Source: Paenibacillus macquariensis
GTDB lineage: Bacteria > Bacillota > Bacilli > Paenibacillales > Paenibacillaceae
Assembly: GCF_900156375.1 (NCBI RefSeq)
Contig: NZ_FTNK01000003.1
Location: forward strand, 372,001-436,000
Direction: 5' to 3'
DNA length: 64,000 nt
Shown: in pieces, positions 25,936 through 34,820 of the stretch
Position numbering within the stretch: position 1 is the first letter of the stretch
Layout of the letters: each line of letters starts with the position of its first letter
Notes under the pieces: generated by a model
Told to the model about the DNA's origin: nothing
Databases searched by the model: none
The model's input: the letters and a program-made list of their open reading frames with translations, nothing else
Position numbers and translations under genes: made by a program

Positions 25936-25940
25936 TACTA

Positions 25941-26438
25941 TTATCTGTTGTCTATTGTTTCGGGATACATATCGTGATTCATCAGGCGATGATGTGCCAT
26001 TTCTTCATACTTTGTGTCTGGACGTCCATAATTACAGTATGGGTCGATGGAGATTCCTCCGCGTGGAGTGAATTTACCCCAGACTTCAATGTATTTGGGA
26101 TCCATCAGTTTAATGAGATCATTCATAATAACGTTCATGCAATCTTCGTGGAAATCTCCATGATTACGGAAGCTGAATAAGTATAACTTTAGTGATTTAC
26201 TCTCTACCATACGAATATCTGGCATGTAACTAATATAGATTGTGGCAAAATCAGGTTGGCCAGTGATAGGACAAAGACTTGTGAATTCAGGGCAGTTAAA
26301 TTTGACGAAATAATCGCGGTAAGCATGTTTGTTATCAAAACTTTCAAGAATGGATGGATCGTATTCCACAAGGTATTTCGTTCCTTGGTTTCCTAGTAGC
26401 GTAAGGTCTTCCATTTCAGTAGGTTGTCTTCCAGGCAT
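25941..26438 (-). CDS. queF: NADPH-dependent preQ0 reductase
   Basis: Reduces preQ0 (7-cyano-7-deazaguanine) to preQ1, the last soluble step before tRNA insertion. 165 residues, the unimodular Gram-positive type. Catalytic Cys in [14 protein letters not shown], and the substrate motif [21 protein letters not shown]. It is last in the preQ1-riboswitch operon queC-queD-queE-queF. The gap from queE is about 47 bp. Confidence 0.95.
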   Translation of the reverse strand: MPGRQPTEMEDLTLLGNQGTKYLVEYDPSILESFDNKHAYRDYFVKFNCPEFTSLCPITGQPDFATIYISYMPDIRMVESKSLKLYLFSFRNHGDFHEDCMNVIMNDLIKLMDPKYIEVWGKFTPRGGISIDPYCNYGRPDTKYEEMAHHRLMNHDMYPETIDNR

Positions 26439-26485
26439 GATGATACTCCTTTTTTTGGTTCGATTTATTATATTGCTATTCCGTA

Positions 26486-27262
26486 TTAAACGCCCCGTTT
26501 ATTACCCCATACTAAAGTATGAAGCTGAGGCAATACCCGAATATTATTTAAAGTAGAGGATTCCATGACCTTATCTATGAGCCATTCATAGCGCTGTAAT
26601 AAAGTCATTGTGAGTTGTGTTGAATCCATCGTGTGGACATCCGAGTTCCCCACCTGTAGATATAGTAGAGTATCAGGATAACGAAGATGGATTGTAACGG
26701 CATAGTCTAGATCGGCTTCATCAAAAATAACCACTTTCAAGCTATGGGAATACTTCGCAGGGCGTTGCTTCAATTTATCTACGATGATGTCTAACATCTT
26801 CCACTCCGTTTCCATACCCGAACTAGGTGGTTTAGGAGATAGGGTCACTTCGTCGACGGCTATAAGCCAATCTTGCCATCTAGATCCTTGGGTCTCAACT
26901 GCGACGGTGATGTTCCGATCATGTAACAATTGTATTAATTCACCGAGTTGTGGAAGTAAAGCTGGGTTTCCTCCAGATAGCGTTACGTGTGAGAATCGAT
27001 CTTCACCTACTTGATATAGTTCATGACAGATTTGTTCAGGACTCAGGAGCTTAATAAGATCTTTCCCACTACCATCCCAAGTGAAGCTTGAATCACACCA
27101 AGAGCAATGATAGTCACAGCCAGCGGTACGAACGAACATTGTCTTCCTCCCAATGACCATTCCCTCACCTTGGACAGTAGGTCCAAATATTTCAAGAACC
27201 GGGAGGGGACGACCAAGCTTAAGATCATCAGGCTTACGTTTATCATAACTCTGACTACTCAC
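26486..27262 (-). CDS. queE: 7-carboxy-7-deazaguanine synthase
   Basis: Radical SAM enzyme that makes the 7-deazaguanine ring from carboxytetrahydropterin. 258 residues with [20 protein letters not shown] followed by the cluster motif CDYHCSWC (C-x3-C-x2-C) and a glycine-rich [11 protein letters not shown] start overlapping the end of queD by eight bases, so translation is coupled; GGGAG lies ten bases upstream. Confidence 0.95.
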   Translation of the reverse strand: MSSQSYDKRKPDDLKLGRPLPVLEIFGPTVQGEGMVIGRKTMFVRTAGCDYHCSWCDSSFTWDGSGKDLIKLLSPEQICHELYQVGEDRFSHVTLSGGNPALLPQLGELIQLLHDRNITVAVETQGSRWQDWLIAVDEVTLSPKPPSSGMETEWKMLDIIVDKLKQRPAKYSHSLKVVIFDEADLDYAVTIHLRYPDTLLYLQVGNSDVHTMDSTQLTMTLLQRYEWLIDKVMESSTLNNIRVLPQLHTLVWGNKRGV

Positions 27263-27764
27263 TTAACATCCACTCCCGTCTAGCTTCAGCGTAGCTGGTA
27301 GGAGTCTCATATAGTCTTACAAACTCTGTTCGGATATCATTCGAGCATGGAATATCCTCATGTTTGAGGTGAATAGAACCTTGAAGTGCTTGCTCCATTT
27401 GTTCAAATAGCCAGGCAACCATATTCTCTGCCGTTGTGTTCATCTTAGGTAAGGTCTCGTTAAGATAACGGTGATCGAGATAAGGTTCGATAAGATCTTT
27501 CCAAATGTCCTTTATTTCACCGAAATCAACGGTGATTCCAATGTCATTCGGTACACCACTGATTCCAAAGACCGCTTTGTACGTATGGCCATGAAGATTC
27601 TTGCATTTACCTTCATAGGCATGTAAATGGTGAGCTGCGTCGAAGGTGAATTCTTTACAGACGAGTACCCTTTTGTTGTGATACTTTAGCTCGTCACGTT
27701 GAATATCTTCTCCAAAGCGTTGAAGATTATCGATGATTCGGAATTCGCCAGGTGTATGATTCAT
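27255..27764 (-). CDS. queD: 6-carboxy-5,6,7,8-tetrahydropterin synthase
   Basis: Converts dihydroneopterin triphosphate to the carboxy-tetrahydropterin used by QueE. 169 residues. The metal His residues are in FDAAHHLHAY and NLHGHTYKA; a late HEDIPC motif is present. Residues 1-35 form an N-terminal extension not usual for the short QueD proteins. The start lies two bases after the queC stop, with AAGGTGG upstream. Confidence 0.93.
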   Translation of the reverse strand: MNHTPGEFRIIDNLQRFGEDIQRDELKYHNKRVLVCKEFTFDAAHHLHAYEGKCKNLHGHTYKAVFGISGVPNDIGITVDFGEIKDIWKDLIEPYLDHRYLNETLPKMNTTAENMVAWLFEQMEQALQGSIHLKHEDIPCSNDIRTEFVRLYETPTSYAEARREWMLSE

Positions 27765-27766
27765 GC

Positions 27767-28429
27767 TTAAGCACCACCTTGGATAGAGGTAGCTAAATAC
27801 TGATCAAGACCAGCTTTTCTAAGCTTACATGCTGGGCATTCTCCACATCCATCTCCGATGATCCCGTTATAACACGTAAGTGTGCGTTCTTGGATATAGT
27901 TGAATGCGCCTAATTCGTCAGACATGTGCCATGTTTCTGCCTTGTTAAGCCACATGAGGGGGGTATGAATTACAAAATCATAATCCATAGATAAATTGAG
28001 TGTGACATTGAGTGATTTAATGAATATATCTCGGCAATCAGGGTATCCACTGAAATCCGTTTCACATACGCCTGTAATTAAATGCCTAGCACCTGCTTGT
28101 TTGGCAACAATGGCCGCAAAACTCATGAATAAAAGGTTACGTCCATCTACAGTGGTATTAGGGAGTTGCCCCTCATCGTGAGTAATGTCAACATCATGAC
28201 GGGTAAGTGCGTTTGGGGCAAGCTGATTCAAAAGACTCATATCGAGGATCGTCTGCTTCACACCGAGATCAGATGCTATGCTAGCAGCACATTCAATCTC
28301 TAATTTATGACGCTGACCGTAGTCGAAGGTGATTGTCTCAACCTCACTGAAATTTTTTAAAGCCCAAAATAAACAGGTCGTGCTGTCTTGACCGCCGCTA
28401 AATACGACGACCGCTTTGTCGTTAGTCAT
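27767..28429 (-). CDS. queC: 7-cyano-7-deazaguanine synthase
   Basis: Makes preQ0 from the carboxy compound, ammonia and ATP. 220 residues with the PP-loop [18 protein letters not shown] and a C-terminal zinc motif [20 protein letters not shown] 28429 is chosen because AGAGG lies ten bases before it and [10 protein letters not shown] matches the family start; the ATG at 28447 lacks a ribosome site. First gene of the operon, preceded by a preQ1 riboswitch with its own terminator. Confidence 0.95.
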   Translation of the reverse strand: MTNDKAVVVFSGGQDSTTCLFWALKNFSEVETITFDYGQRHKLEIECAASIASDLGVKQTILDMSLLNQLAPNALTRHDVDITHDEGQLPNTTVDGRNLLFMSFAAIVAKQAGARHLITGVCETDFSGYPDCRDIFIKSLNVTLNLSMDYDFVIHTPLMWLNKAETWHMSDELGAFNYIQERTLTCYNGIIGDGCGECPACKLRKAGLDQYLATSIQGGA

Positions 28430-28499
28430 TACAAAAAAACCTCTCATTCTTCTTTAGATTCACAGAAGAAAAAGAGATTCATGAACTTGATTCCAACAC

Positions 28500-28535
28500 A
28501 AAAACAAGCCTTATTTCTATCATAACAAAATAAGG
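28500..28535 (-). terminator. Expression-platform terminator of the preQ1 riboswitch
   Basis: CCTTATTT and AAATAAGG pair, followed on the minus strand by CTTGTTTTTGTG. Located between the preQ1 aptamer and queC, as expected for transcription attenuation. Confidence 0.75.
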
Positions 28536-28540
28536 TGAAT

Positions 28541-28571
28541 AGTTTTTTATAGAGGGAGTTCGCGAACCTCT
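28541..28571 (-). ncRNA. preQ1-I riboswitch aptamer
   Basis: On the minus strand the sequence begins AGAGGTTCGCG, continues with CCCTCTATAAAAAACTA, and matches the preQ1-I core: P1 AGAGG/CCTCT, the loop with the C that pairs with the ligand, and the A-rich tail that docks in P1. It controls queCDEF. Confidence 0.93.
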
Positions 28572-28629
28572 TCCATGCAACGCATGGATTATCTTCAATT
28601 GTCCCAGTCGGATAACGTGGAACCGCACT

Positions 28630-28656
28630 ATTATAACATAAATAATCACATTTCAA
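28630..28656 (-). promoter_or_regulatory. Promoter of the queCDEF operon
   Basis: On the minus strand TTGAAA and TATAAT are spaced 15 bp apart, slightly short. It gives a leader of about 50 nt before the aptamer, including a hairpin at 28573-28589 (TCCATGC-AAC-GCATGGA). Confidence 0.6.
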
Positions 28657-28700
28657 TAATGTGGTTTAATGATGTCGAATATAACGATGTCATCGGTTAC

Positions 28701-29405
28701 TCATTTAATAAAAATGTTACCAAAAGGAATGATCTCTCTGAGCACTCGTTTTATAAATCCATCATTCTCCATGTCCTTCTCTAATTGTCGATTCTGGCGG
28801 CCTGCTTGATAAAGTACGGTACCTTTTCCCGTCATTTTCCAATGATAGTTCATGCGCTGGCTGGCTAAGGTATTTCCATACACGGTCAACTCTAGAGTAG
28901 CATTCTCAGGATAGGCAATAAGACTTCCAGCATCGATATACACGGGCTCTGTAGGATGAAGTTCAGTTTGACATACCGGTCCTTGTGTAAGGATACCTAT
29001 TTGCCCTGTACCTGAGAACTTTACTTTAATGACATCGTGAGTCACGATTATATTCTTCATACTTAATAGTCGTGTCTGCATCGAGATTCCATCGCTGAAA
29101 TAGAATAGACTTCTTAAATCGTAAAGCAGATCACTACCGTCATTAATGTCTATTGATTTCATAGCAAACCCAGGAGGCAGAGCAGCAACGAATTGAGAAG
29201 GACCAGACATATCGGATTGAATCATCTTCCTCTTACGATACATCCGTTTCATATTCATGAATCGATCGTTCCGTCCATTAGAAGGCCCGCGATAGGCAAC
29301 AATCTGTTCAGGATGGAGTATATGGACGAGATCGCCTTTCATGAGAGAGAAGGTGACTGCTTGTCCAATAGGGGCATTATTGTCGTTATTGATTTGTATA
29401 TTCAT
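28701..29405 (-). CDS. AIM24-family protein
   Basis: 234 residues, beta-rich, resembling the AIM24/TIGR00266 family. Segments such as LVHILHPEQIVAYRGPS, GQIGILTQGP, PVYIDAGSLIAYPENATLEL and GKGTVLYQAGRQNRQ are typical of its double-sheet fold. Function in bacteria is not established. ATG 29405 has GGAGGTT upstream; a TTG at 29420 is inside the ribosome site. Follows a membrane coiled-coil gene with a 34-bp gap. Confidence 0.8.
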   Translation of the reverse strand: MNIQINNDNNAPIGQAVTFSLMKGDLVHILHPEQIVAYRGPSNGRNDRFMNMKRMYRKRKMIQSDMSGPSQFVAALPPGFAMKSIDINDGSDLLYDLRSLFYFSDGISMQTRLLSMKNIIVTHDVIKVKFSGTGQIGILTQGPVCQTELHPTEPVYIDAGSLIAYPENATLELTVYGNTLASQRMNYHWKMTGKGTVLYQAGRQNRQLEKDMENDGFIKRVLREIIPFGNIFIK

Positions 29406-29439
29406 GTAAAGAACCTCCAAGTACAGACGTGATATGGAC

Positions 29440-29868
29440 CTACCACTTATTTGAGCGTCTCATTACGAATCGGATGGTTCGTGTAAGTACAAAATAACCC
29501 AGCGCTAGCGCTATCGCCCAAATGACGACACTCTTTATTTGATGTGCTCGATTTTGACGAGAGGTCTCTGCTTCTTTTAAAAATTGAACGGTCTCTGTAA
29601 GTTGACGATTCTGTTCCATGAGCTGAATGTTTTGCTCTGCATAGGCTTGAACACTTTCTTTCGCTTCATTTAGCTCAGAACGAGACTGTTCGTAACTGCT
29701 CTTTAACTCCTTTATATCAGATGGAAGTTCAGAGAATTGCTCTAATCCGTTATAGAAATCTGTGAAGTAATTCGCATGTGCTTTAGTAGATTGAAAGAAA
29801 CAGATACAAATAATCAAGATCATTAAGCTAGTCATACAGGATTTAAGTAAGAAAGATGGTATCACCAT
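29440..29868 (-). CDS. Secreted/membrane coiled-coil protein
   Basis: 142 residues: an N-terminal signal or helix (about 5-30, ending AHA), a coiled coil at about 45-110 (ELKSSYEQSRSELNEAKE) and a C-terminal membrane helix at 115-132 (SVVIWAIALALGYFVL) followed by a basic tail. The arrangement would put the coil outside the membrane. AGGGGGTG-like bases precede the ATG. No family is recognised; likely cotranscribed with the AIM24 gene. Confidence 0.72.
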   Translation of the reverse strand: MVIPSFLLKSCMTSLMILIICICFFQSTKAHANYFTDFYNGLEQFSELPSDIKELKSSYEQSRSELNEAKESVQAYAEQNIQLMEQNRQLTETVQFLKEAETSRQNRAHQIKSVVIWAIALALGYFVLTRTIRFVMRRSNKW

Positions 29869-30000
29869 TTGGTCACCCCCGGGAATGTGATTTGATATTA
29901 TATAACCAAAGAGATGGCTTGTGAAATTTGTAATTATCGTTTCGATTAGACATGTTTCGGGTAATTATATCTATACAATACTTAAAGGAGCACGAAAAGG

Positions 30001-30162
30001 ATGCAAAATAAAGAAAAAAATTATAAAAAAATGTTGGTTACTGTTAACGGAGAGCCCGTTGGTAACGGTCTTCTTATCGATAAGGTTACCTATGCACCTA
30101 TATTAAATGGATCTTATTCGGAAAGAGAAACTCATAATATCACTGAGAAAACGGATAACTAA
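30001..30162 (+). CDS. 53-residue small protein with stalk-domain-like motif
   Basis: A short frame not found by length alone. AAAGGAG lies ten bases before ATG; a terminator follows. After a Lys/Asn start (MQNKEKNYKKM) the protein reads LVTVNGEPVGNGLLIDKVTYAPIL, which resembles the copper-amine-oxidase-N/stalk pattern VNG..V..GLLIDG.TYVPL of Paenibacillus surface proteins, but here only one such unit is present and there is no signal peptide. Ends with a polar tail TEKTDN. Function unknown. Confidence 0.6.
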   Translation: MQNKEKNYKKMLVTVNGEPVGNGLLIDKVTYAPILNGSYSERETHNITEKTDN

Positions 30163-30198
30163 GGTGGATCAGGATGACTGATATGATAATTAGAAATG

Positions 30199-30239
30199 AA
30201 TAATCAAGTCTCGTTGGATGAGAGGCTTGATTATTTTGT
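30199..30239 (+). terminator. Terminator after the 53-residue gene
   Basis: AATCAAG-TCTC / GAGA-GGCTTGATT pair, followed by ATTTTGTG. Confidence 0.75.
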
Positions 30240-30375
30240 GTATAAATATTTCTAGTAATTACATTATTCGACATCAATTCAAAAGTGAGTTCAGTATACT
30301 ACATATGATTAGTAACAATTACATAACGAAAGAAGTCAGAATAATAAATTTGATGTAGGAAAGGAGCGAAATACG

Positions 30376-31047
30376 ATGGGATTTTGCAGTGATTGTGGTC
30401 AATCTTTAACAGAAGGTAATGTACATGAATGTGCGTTTGTGGGTGCATCTTCGTCAACTGAGGGAGCTACGTTTAAAAAAGTCGATTTTCAGGTTATTCT
30501 AGGAATACTACGAGATCCAATGAATTGTGTCCAACTTAACAGCTCAAATGGCGGGTTTATCTATGGTCTTATCGGAATAGGAATAAGCGTGTTAGGGTTC
30601 TTCTTGTTTGCATTGTCTCTTGATAGAATCATATCAAATTCCTTTGGTGAGTTCGGATTTGGAAGCGCACTAATGGCTCAAGCTTCTCTTGGAGCTCGAT
30701 CTTTATGGATAGGATTGTTATCTATTCTAGCCCTTATGGCCTCTTATTGGTTTGTAGCTCAATTTGTAACTAAAAAGAAGTTGGATGTGAAAGATTTTAC
30801 GGCTAAAATAGGTTCATTCCACCTTATATTTGGTGTTGTATTCATGTTATCTGCCATCATAGCATTCATTTCAATGCAACTTGCCTTCATCATTTTAGTT
30901 ATTGCTATCCTACTAGCACTAGTCTGTACCAATACATTAGTGCTTCAACTATATCATGCTAATGCTAGTCAACAAATGAAGATATCTGCAGGTGCAGTAG
31001 GGATTTACACGATTGCTTTAATAATTATTATGAAAATTGTAAGTTAA
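30376..31047 (+). CDS. Zinc-ribbon polytopic membrane protein
   Basis: 223 residues. A zinc-ribbon-like start (GFCSDCGQSLTEGNVHEC) is followed by about six hydrophobic helices from residue 60 on (FIYGLIGIGISVLGFFLFAL, ILALMASYWFVAQFV and others). A soluble N-terminal zinc finger joined to a membrane domain is common in Bacillota as yip1-like or YidH-like proteins. GGAGCG precedes the ATG. TTCGACA lies about 100 bp upstream (30267-30273), probably chance. Function unknown. Confidence 0.75.
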   Translation: MGFCSDCGQSLTEGNVHECAFVGASSSTEGATFKKVDFQVILGILRDPMNCVQLNSSNGGFIYGLIGIGISVLGFFLFALSLDRIISNSFGEFGFGSALMAQASLGARSLWIGLLSILALMASYWFVAQFVTKKKLDVKDFTAKIGSFHLIFGVVFMLSAIIAFISMQLAFIILVIAILLALVCTNTLVLQLYHANASQQMKISAGAVGIYTIALIIIMKIVS

Positions 31048-31321
31048 TCTTTTTGTAATATAGGGTGTGGATATCAAAGTATTTCCTCGACTCATACCAT
31101 TTGTTACAAGGGGTTCCACTTTCTTATCTAAGGGACGCACTTCATTATGAGGTTGCATTCCTTATTTTACTTTATTCGAATACCTTGTAATTAGTTGTTA
31201 AATTGGGTTGTTAACAGAAAGATTCGTTAAAAAAATCCAATTACTTAACGAGAACATACGTTCCCTGACAATATGATGTCATCCTACTATTGGTATATTA
31301 GTAAGAGCAGGAGGTGGTGGA

Positions 31322-31990
31322 GTGTATACAGCAGATATTAAAGCTACATATACATGGAATCATTCATACATATATGCTACCGGAGCCGATAGCGTATATC
31401 TACTAATTGAGTGGAATGCTTCAGAACTAAACTTAAGCAGTACGAAATCACTTTCTAAACTTTATGCTCGGGATGTTGAATTAATGATATGGCTCGAGCC
31501 AGGTACCAAAGTAGTTCGTACATACGGATGTAAAGGGAAAATAGAATCACAACAATCGTCTTTAATAGTTCCACTAGGGCATTTATATACTGATATGAAG
31601 CAGTGTGTAGTTATTGAATGTTCTTTCAAGTCTCATGAAGCTTGTAAACGCCCAGTGATATCTACGCAATGGAGATACAAGGGTTCTAATAGTGAACGGA
31701 TGAGAGAACAAGCTGTTGAGGAGATTTATATGAATTACACATACAATTTGGGACTCATTCGAAGAGCAGGTAATTTTAAAGTTGAGAAGCAGGTAAAACT
31801 GTTTAAAACGTCTACGATAATGAAAGAAGCGATTGAAATATTTAAATTAGGGGATGTAGAACATGCTGAATTTATATTAAGAAGGAAAGGGGATGAGTTG
31901 TTATTGTCTGCTGTTCAATCAGGCGATCTAAGTTTGATGGAAGAGGCAGAAAAGATGTACCGTGTCATTGATCTATATGGAGATATATAA
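31322..31990 (+). CDS. Protein resembling the C-terminal region of VWA proteins, without a VWA domain
   Basis: 222 residues, no membrane segment. Residues 1-120 are beta-rich with a pattern like the sandwich that follows VWA domains (VPLGHLYTDMKQCVVIECSF compares with the usual LGDL...R.V). Residues 125-220 are helical (AVEEIYMNYTYNLGLI, MEEAEKMYRVID). GTG start with GGAGGTGG upstream. It may be a split or shortened relative of a VWA/chloride-channel-like protein. Function unknown, stands alone. Confidence 0.6.
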   Translation: MYTADIKATYTWNHSYIYATGADSVYLLIEWNASELNLSSTKSLSKLYARDVELMIWLEPGTKVVRTYGCKGKIESQQSSLIVPLGHLYTDMKQCVVIECSFKSHEACKRPVISTQWRYKGSNSERMREQAVEEIYMNYTYNLGLIRRAGNFKVEKQVKLFKTSTIMKEAIEIFKLGDVEHAEFILRRKGDELLLSAVQSGDLSLMEEAEKMYRVIDLYGDI

Positions 31991-32165
31991 CTGTTATTTC
32001 TCTTATTTTGGATTTAATGATTTTTTTGTTACTAACTGACAAATAGGTTAGGAAAATAGTTGCATGATTAAATGAGTAAAAGAAGGATATTCCCGGTCGA
32101 TAGTCGAAAGGACTACTTATAGAGTATTTTATATGAGTCCAAATAACTACATCCAAGGGGAATTT

Positions 32166-32519
32166 ATGACAGATAGATTAATTCGGTTAATGCGTATCAT
32201 TACTCTTGTACAAGTCATGCCTGGAATTCTTGCTCGAGAGCTTGCTGAACGATGTGGAACAACTGAACGTACCATCTATCGGGATATGGATGTATTAAGC
32301 GCGATGCATATTCCTATCTTTCACCAAGGATATGGTAAGGGGTATAAGTTCATTGGTGATTTCTCATTGTATCCGTTAGACTGGACGGTGAAGGAGATGC
32401 ATGCTTTTGCCTCACTATCTAATATTATGGAACAGATCAAGCCGCTCCTTCCCCAAGAATTTGAAAGCGCTTATGAAAAAGTTATGGCTGTAAGTTATAA
32501 AAACAATTTAGATTTCTAA
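32166..32519 (+). CDS. Short HTH regulator, WYL/DeoR type without WYL domain
   Basis: 117 residues. An N-terminal winged HTH (ELAERCGTTERTIYRDMDVLSAMHIPI) is of the HTH_11/DeoR class that normally precedes WYL ligand domains; here the protein stops after a short helical linker, before any WYL motif. ATG 32166 is set by AAGGGG upstream; 32133 has none. A clean terminator directly follows, so the short form looks complete rather than frameshifted. Confidence 0.75.
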   Translation: MTDRLIRLMRIITLVQVMPGILARELAERCGTTERTIYRDMDVLSAMHIPIFHQGYGKGYKFIGDFSLYPLDWTVKEMHAFASLSNIMEQIKPLLPQEFESAYEKVMAVSYKNNLDF

Positions 32520-32540
32520 TAATTATTTAACAATGAGTGA

Positions 32541-32590
32541 GAATAAGAGGCTAAATTGTAACTATGACAATTTAGCCTCTTATATTTGTG
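32541..32590 (+). terminator. Terminator after the HTH gene
   Basis: A 17-bp near-perfect stem (ATAAGAGGCTAAATTGT / ACAATTTAGCCTCTTAT) is followed by a U-rich tail. Confidence 0.9.
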
Positions 32591-32712
32591 TCGTATAAGA
32601 TATGATCCATCATGTGTGAAGGTGAAGGTACCGTTTTTTTATGATAGAATGAGAAAGACATTTTCATGAAAATGAACTTCGAGAGTGCTTTATATCTAAA
32701 GGAGGACAACCG

Positions 32713-34764
32713 GTGAGCGACTACGTGCCGGATCGAACGCAGCAAGAATCACCTAAACATAAAGATAGTTTTAATCTGCGTATCAATCTGTTTTTTTTCA
32801 GTACATTCCTTATATTTTGTGTTATTATCGTACGTTTGGCTATACTGCAGTTTGTAGAGGGCCCTATGCTAAAAGGGGAAGAAACGAGTAGAGATGTTAA
32901 GAACGTACCTATTTCCCCAGCAAGAGGTATTATATATGATGACAAGGGTGTAAAGTTGGCGTATTCTACATCGACACAGTCCATGTATATTACTTTGAAG
33001 AGTAATTATAGTGAACTTGAAGGTGGTAAGAAGCGAGATAACTATCCTGAAGTGGAGAAGTTGGCTGAGGATTTAGCAGCGGCTTTTAAACAATATGGTG
33101 ATCCTAAAGGTGAAATTTTAACCAAAGAAGATATCTTGAAAGCGTTGGACTTGAACTATAGATTGTATTCTGGGTATATACCGAGAAGAATTAAGATGGA
33201 TCTTACGCAAAATGAGATAGCTTACTTTATGGAACATAAGTCGGAATATCAAGGGATTACGATTGTTGAGGAAAATAAGAGACAATATGATCCTGACACC
33301 GTGGCTGTTCAAACCATTGGTTATATTAAAGATTTCAAAAGGTCTAAAACATTAAATAAATATCAGACAATTACGGATGAAATGAAGAATGGTACTCAAA
33401 AAGATCCAGGTCTAATGTATAGTGAATCCGAGTTTGTTGGGTTTGATGGATTAGAATTGATGTACCAAGATGAACTACGTGGAAAGAACGGATACATGGA
33501 AATACCGGTTGACCCTCGTAATATGCCTGAAGGTGTGGATAATATCATCCCTCCCGAAAAAGGACATGATGTGTGGTCAACGATTAACAAAGATGTTCAA
33601 ATGAAGACAGAGCAAGCGATTATGGACCAGTTAGATTGGTTACATAAGAATCCTGTGTCTGGCAAACTCCATCGGGATGCTACTACGGGCTTTGCGGTTG
33701 CGATGGAAGTGAAGACGGGGAAGATCGTAGCTATGGCTAGTATGCCAGATTATGATACCAATGTTTGGGGATCGGGAGCCGTATCTTCAGATAATTGGAA
33801 AAATATTGAGTATACTTACCAGAATGGAACCATTCGTTCTTTTAATTCGGGTAAAAAAGGATATCATCCAGAGTCTGTTGTTCTTCTAGGATCAACGATT
33901 AAACCGCTTAGTGTTCTCATTGGACTAAAGGAAGGCTTCTTCTCAAGAAACTATACTTACTATGACAAGGGTGCGGCATTTTTTGGTAAGGAAGGGCATC
34001 AGGCTCGAATTCAGAATTCGGGAGGACATGTCTATGGTGCTTTGAATCCTGCTACAGCGATTGAACATTCATCCAATGCATTTATGGTGGATAAAGTAGG
34101 GATTCCCCTAAATAGTAAATATGGAGCTGAAGCCATTGGTATATGGGATGGTTATATGAAAGATTTCGGTCTCGGTGTTGTTACGGGAAGTGGTATACCT
34201 GGAGAGCAGAAAGGATTACCTGAGTATAATAATGACAATGAAAGTGTGCAGTCTAGGATGGCGTATGCATCATTCGGACAGCAGGGGAAATATACAACAC
34301 TTCAACTTGCACAATATACAGCTACACTTGCAAGTGAAGGCAAACGAATGAAGCCTCAGATTGTGAGTAAGATTACTGATAAGGCAGGTAATGTGGTTCA
34401 ACAGTTCCAACCAGAAGTGTTGAATGTCGTCAATTTCGACAAATCCTATTGGAATGTGATTAAGAAGGGTATGAATAGTGCGGTATCTTCATTTGGAGAC
34501 TTCCCGTATGATTTTGCTCGAAAGACAGGAACTTCAACTCAGCAGGTAGGTAGGGAGTTGGTCGATAACGGTGTATTTATTGCTTATGCCCCTCGGGAAA
34601 ATCCTGTATTGGCTGTAGCTGTTATGATTCCTGAAGGTGGCTTTGGGTCCCAAAGTGCGGCTCCGATTGCACGTAAGATTTTTGACGCTTATGATGAAGT
34701 GTATGGGCTGGATGGAATACCTAAGGGCAATAAGGATACTACAGATGAAGGAAGTACGGAGTAA
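32713..34764 (+). CDS. Penicillin-binding protein 2-type transpeptidase
   Basis: 683 residues. One N-terminal helix (about 25-45, LFFFSTFLIFCVIIVRLAIL) and a dimerisation domain (SPARGIIYDDKG) precede the transpeptidase domain. Catalytic Ser394 in STIK (394-397), an SSN motif near residue 455 (EHSSNAFM) and KTGT at 604-607. A class B PBP that crosslinks septal or side-wall peptidoglycan, of MrdA/PbpA-type. GTG start after AAAGGAGGACAACC. Stands alone, not with rodA or ftsW. Confidence 0.9.
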   Translation: MSDYVPDRTQQESPKHKDSFNLRINLFFFSTFLIFCVIIVRLAILQFVEGPMLKGEETSRDVKNVPISPARGIIYDDKGVKLAYSTSTQSMYITLKSNYSELEGGKKRDNYPEVEKLAEDLAAAFKQYGDPKGEILTKEDILKALDLNYRLYSGYIPRRIKMDLTQNEIAYFMEHKSEYQGITIVEENKRQYDPDTVAVQTIGYIKDFKRSKTLNKYQTITDEMKNGTQKDPGLMYSESEFVGFDGLELMYQDELRGKNGYMEIPVDPRNMPEGVDNIIPPEKGHDVWSTINKDVQMKTEQAIMDQLDWLHKNPVSGKLHRDATTGFAVAMEVKTGKIVAMASMPDYDTNVWGSGAVSSDNWKNIEYTYQNGTIRSFNSGKKGYHPESVVLLGSTIKPLSVLIGLKEGFFSRNYTYYDKGAAFFGKEGHQARIQNSGGHVYGALNPATAIEHSSNAFMVDKVGIPLNSKYGAEAIGIWDGYMKDFGLGVVTGSGIPGEQKGLPEYNNDNESVQSRMAYASFGQQGKYTTLQLAQYTATLASEGKRMKPQIVSKITDKAGNVVQQFQPEVLNVVNFDKSYWNVIKKGMNSAVSSFGDFPYDFARKTGTSTQQVGRELVDNGVFIAYAPRENPVLAVAVMIPEGGFGSQSAAPIARKIFDAYDEVYGLDGIPKGNKDTTDEGSTE

Positions 34765-34820
34765 ATCTTTGCTCAAAGTACAAAGTGTGTTGTTGAGAAT
34801 GTACTGGAAAGGAAGCTACA

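Noticed and set aside
34435..34441. TTCGACA as a Spo0A box
   Set aside because: It lies inside the PBP coding region. Similar matches at 21980 and 60658 also lie in coding sequence; about eight chance copies are expected in the window.
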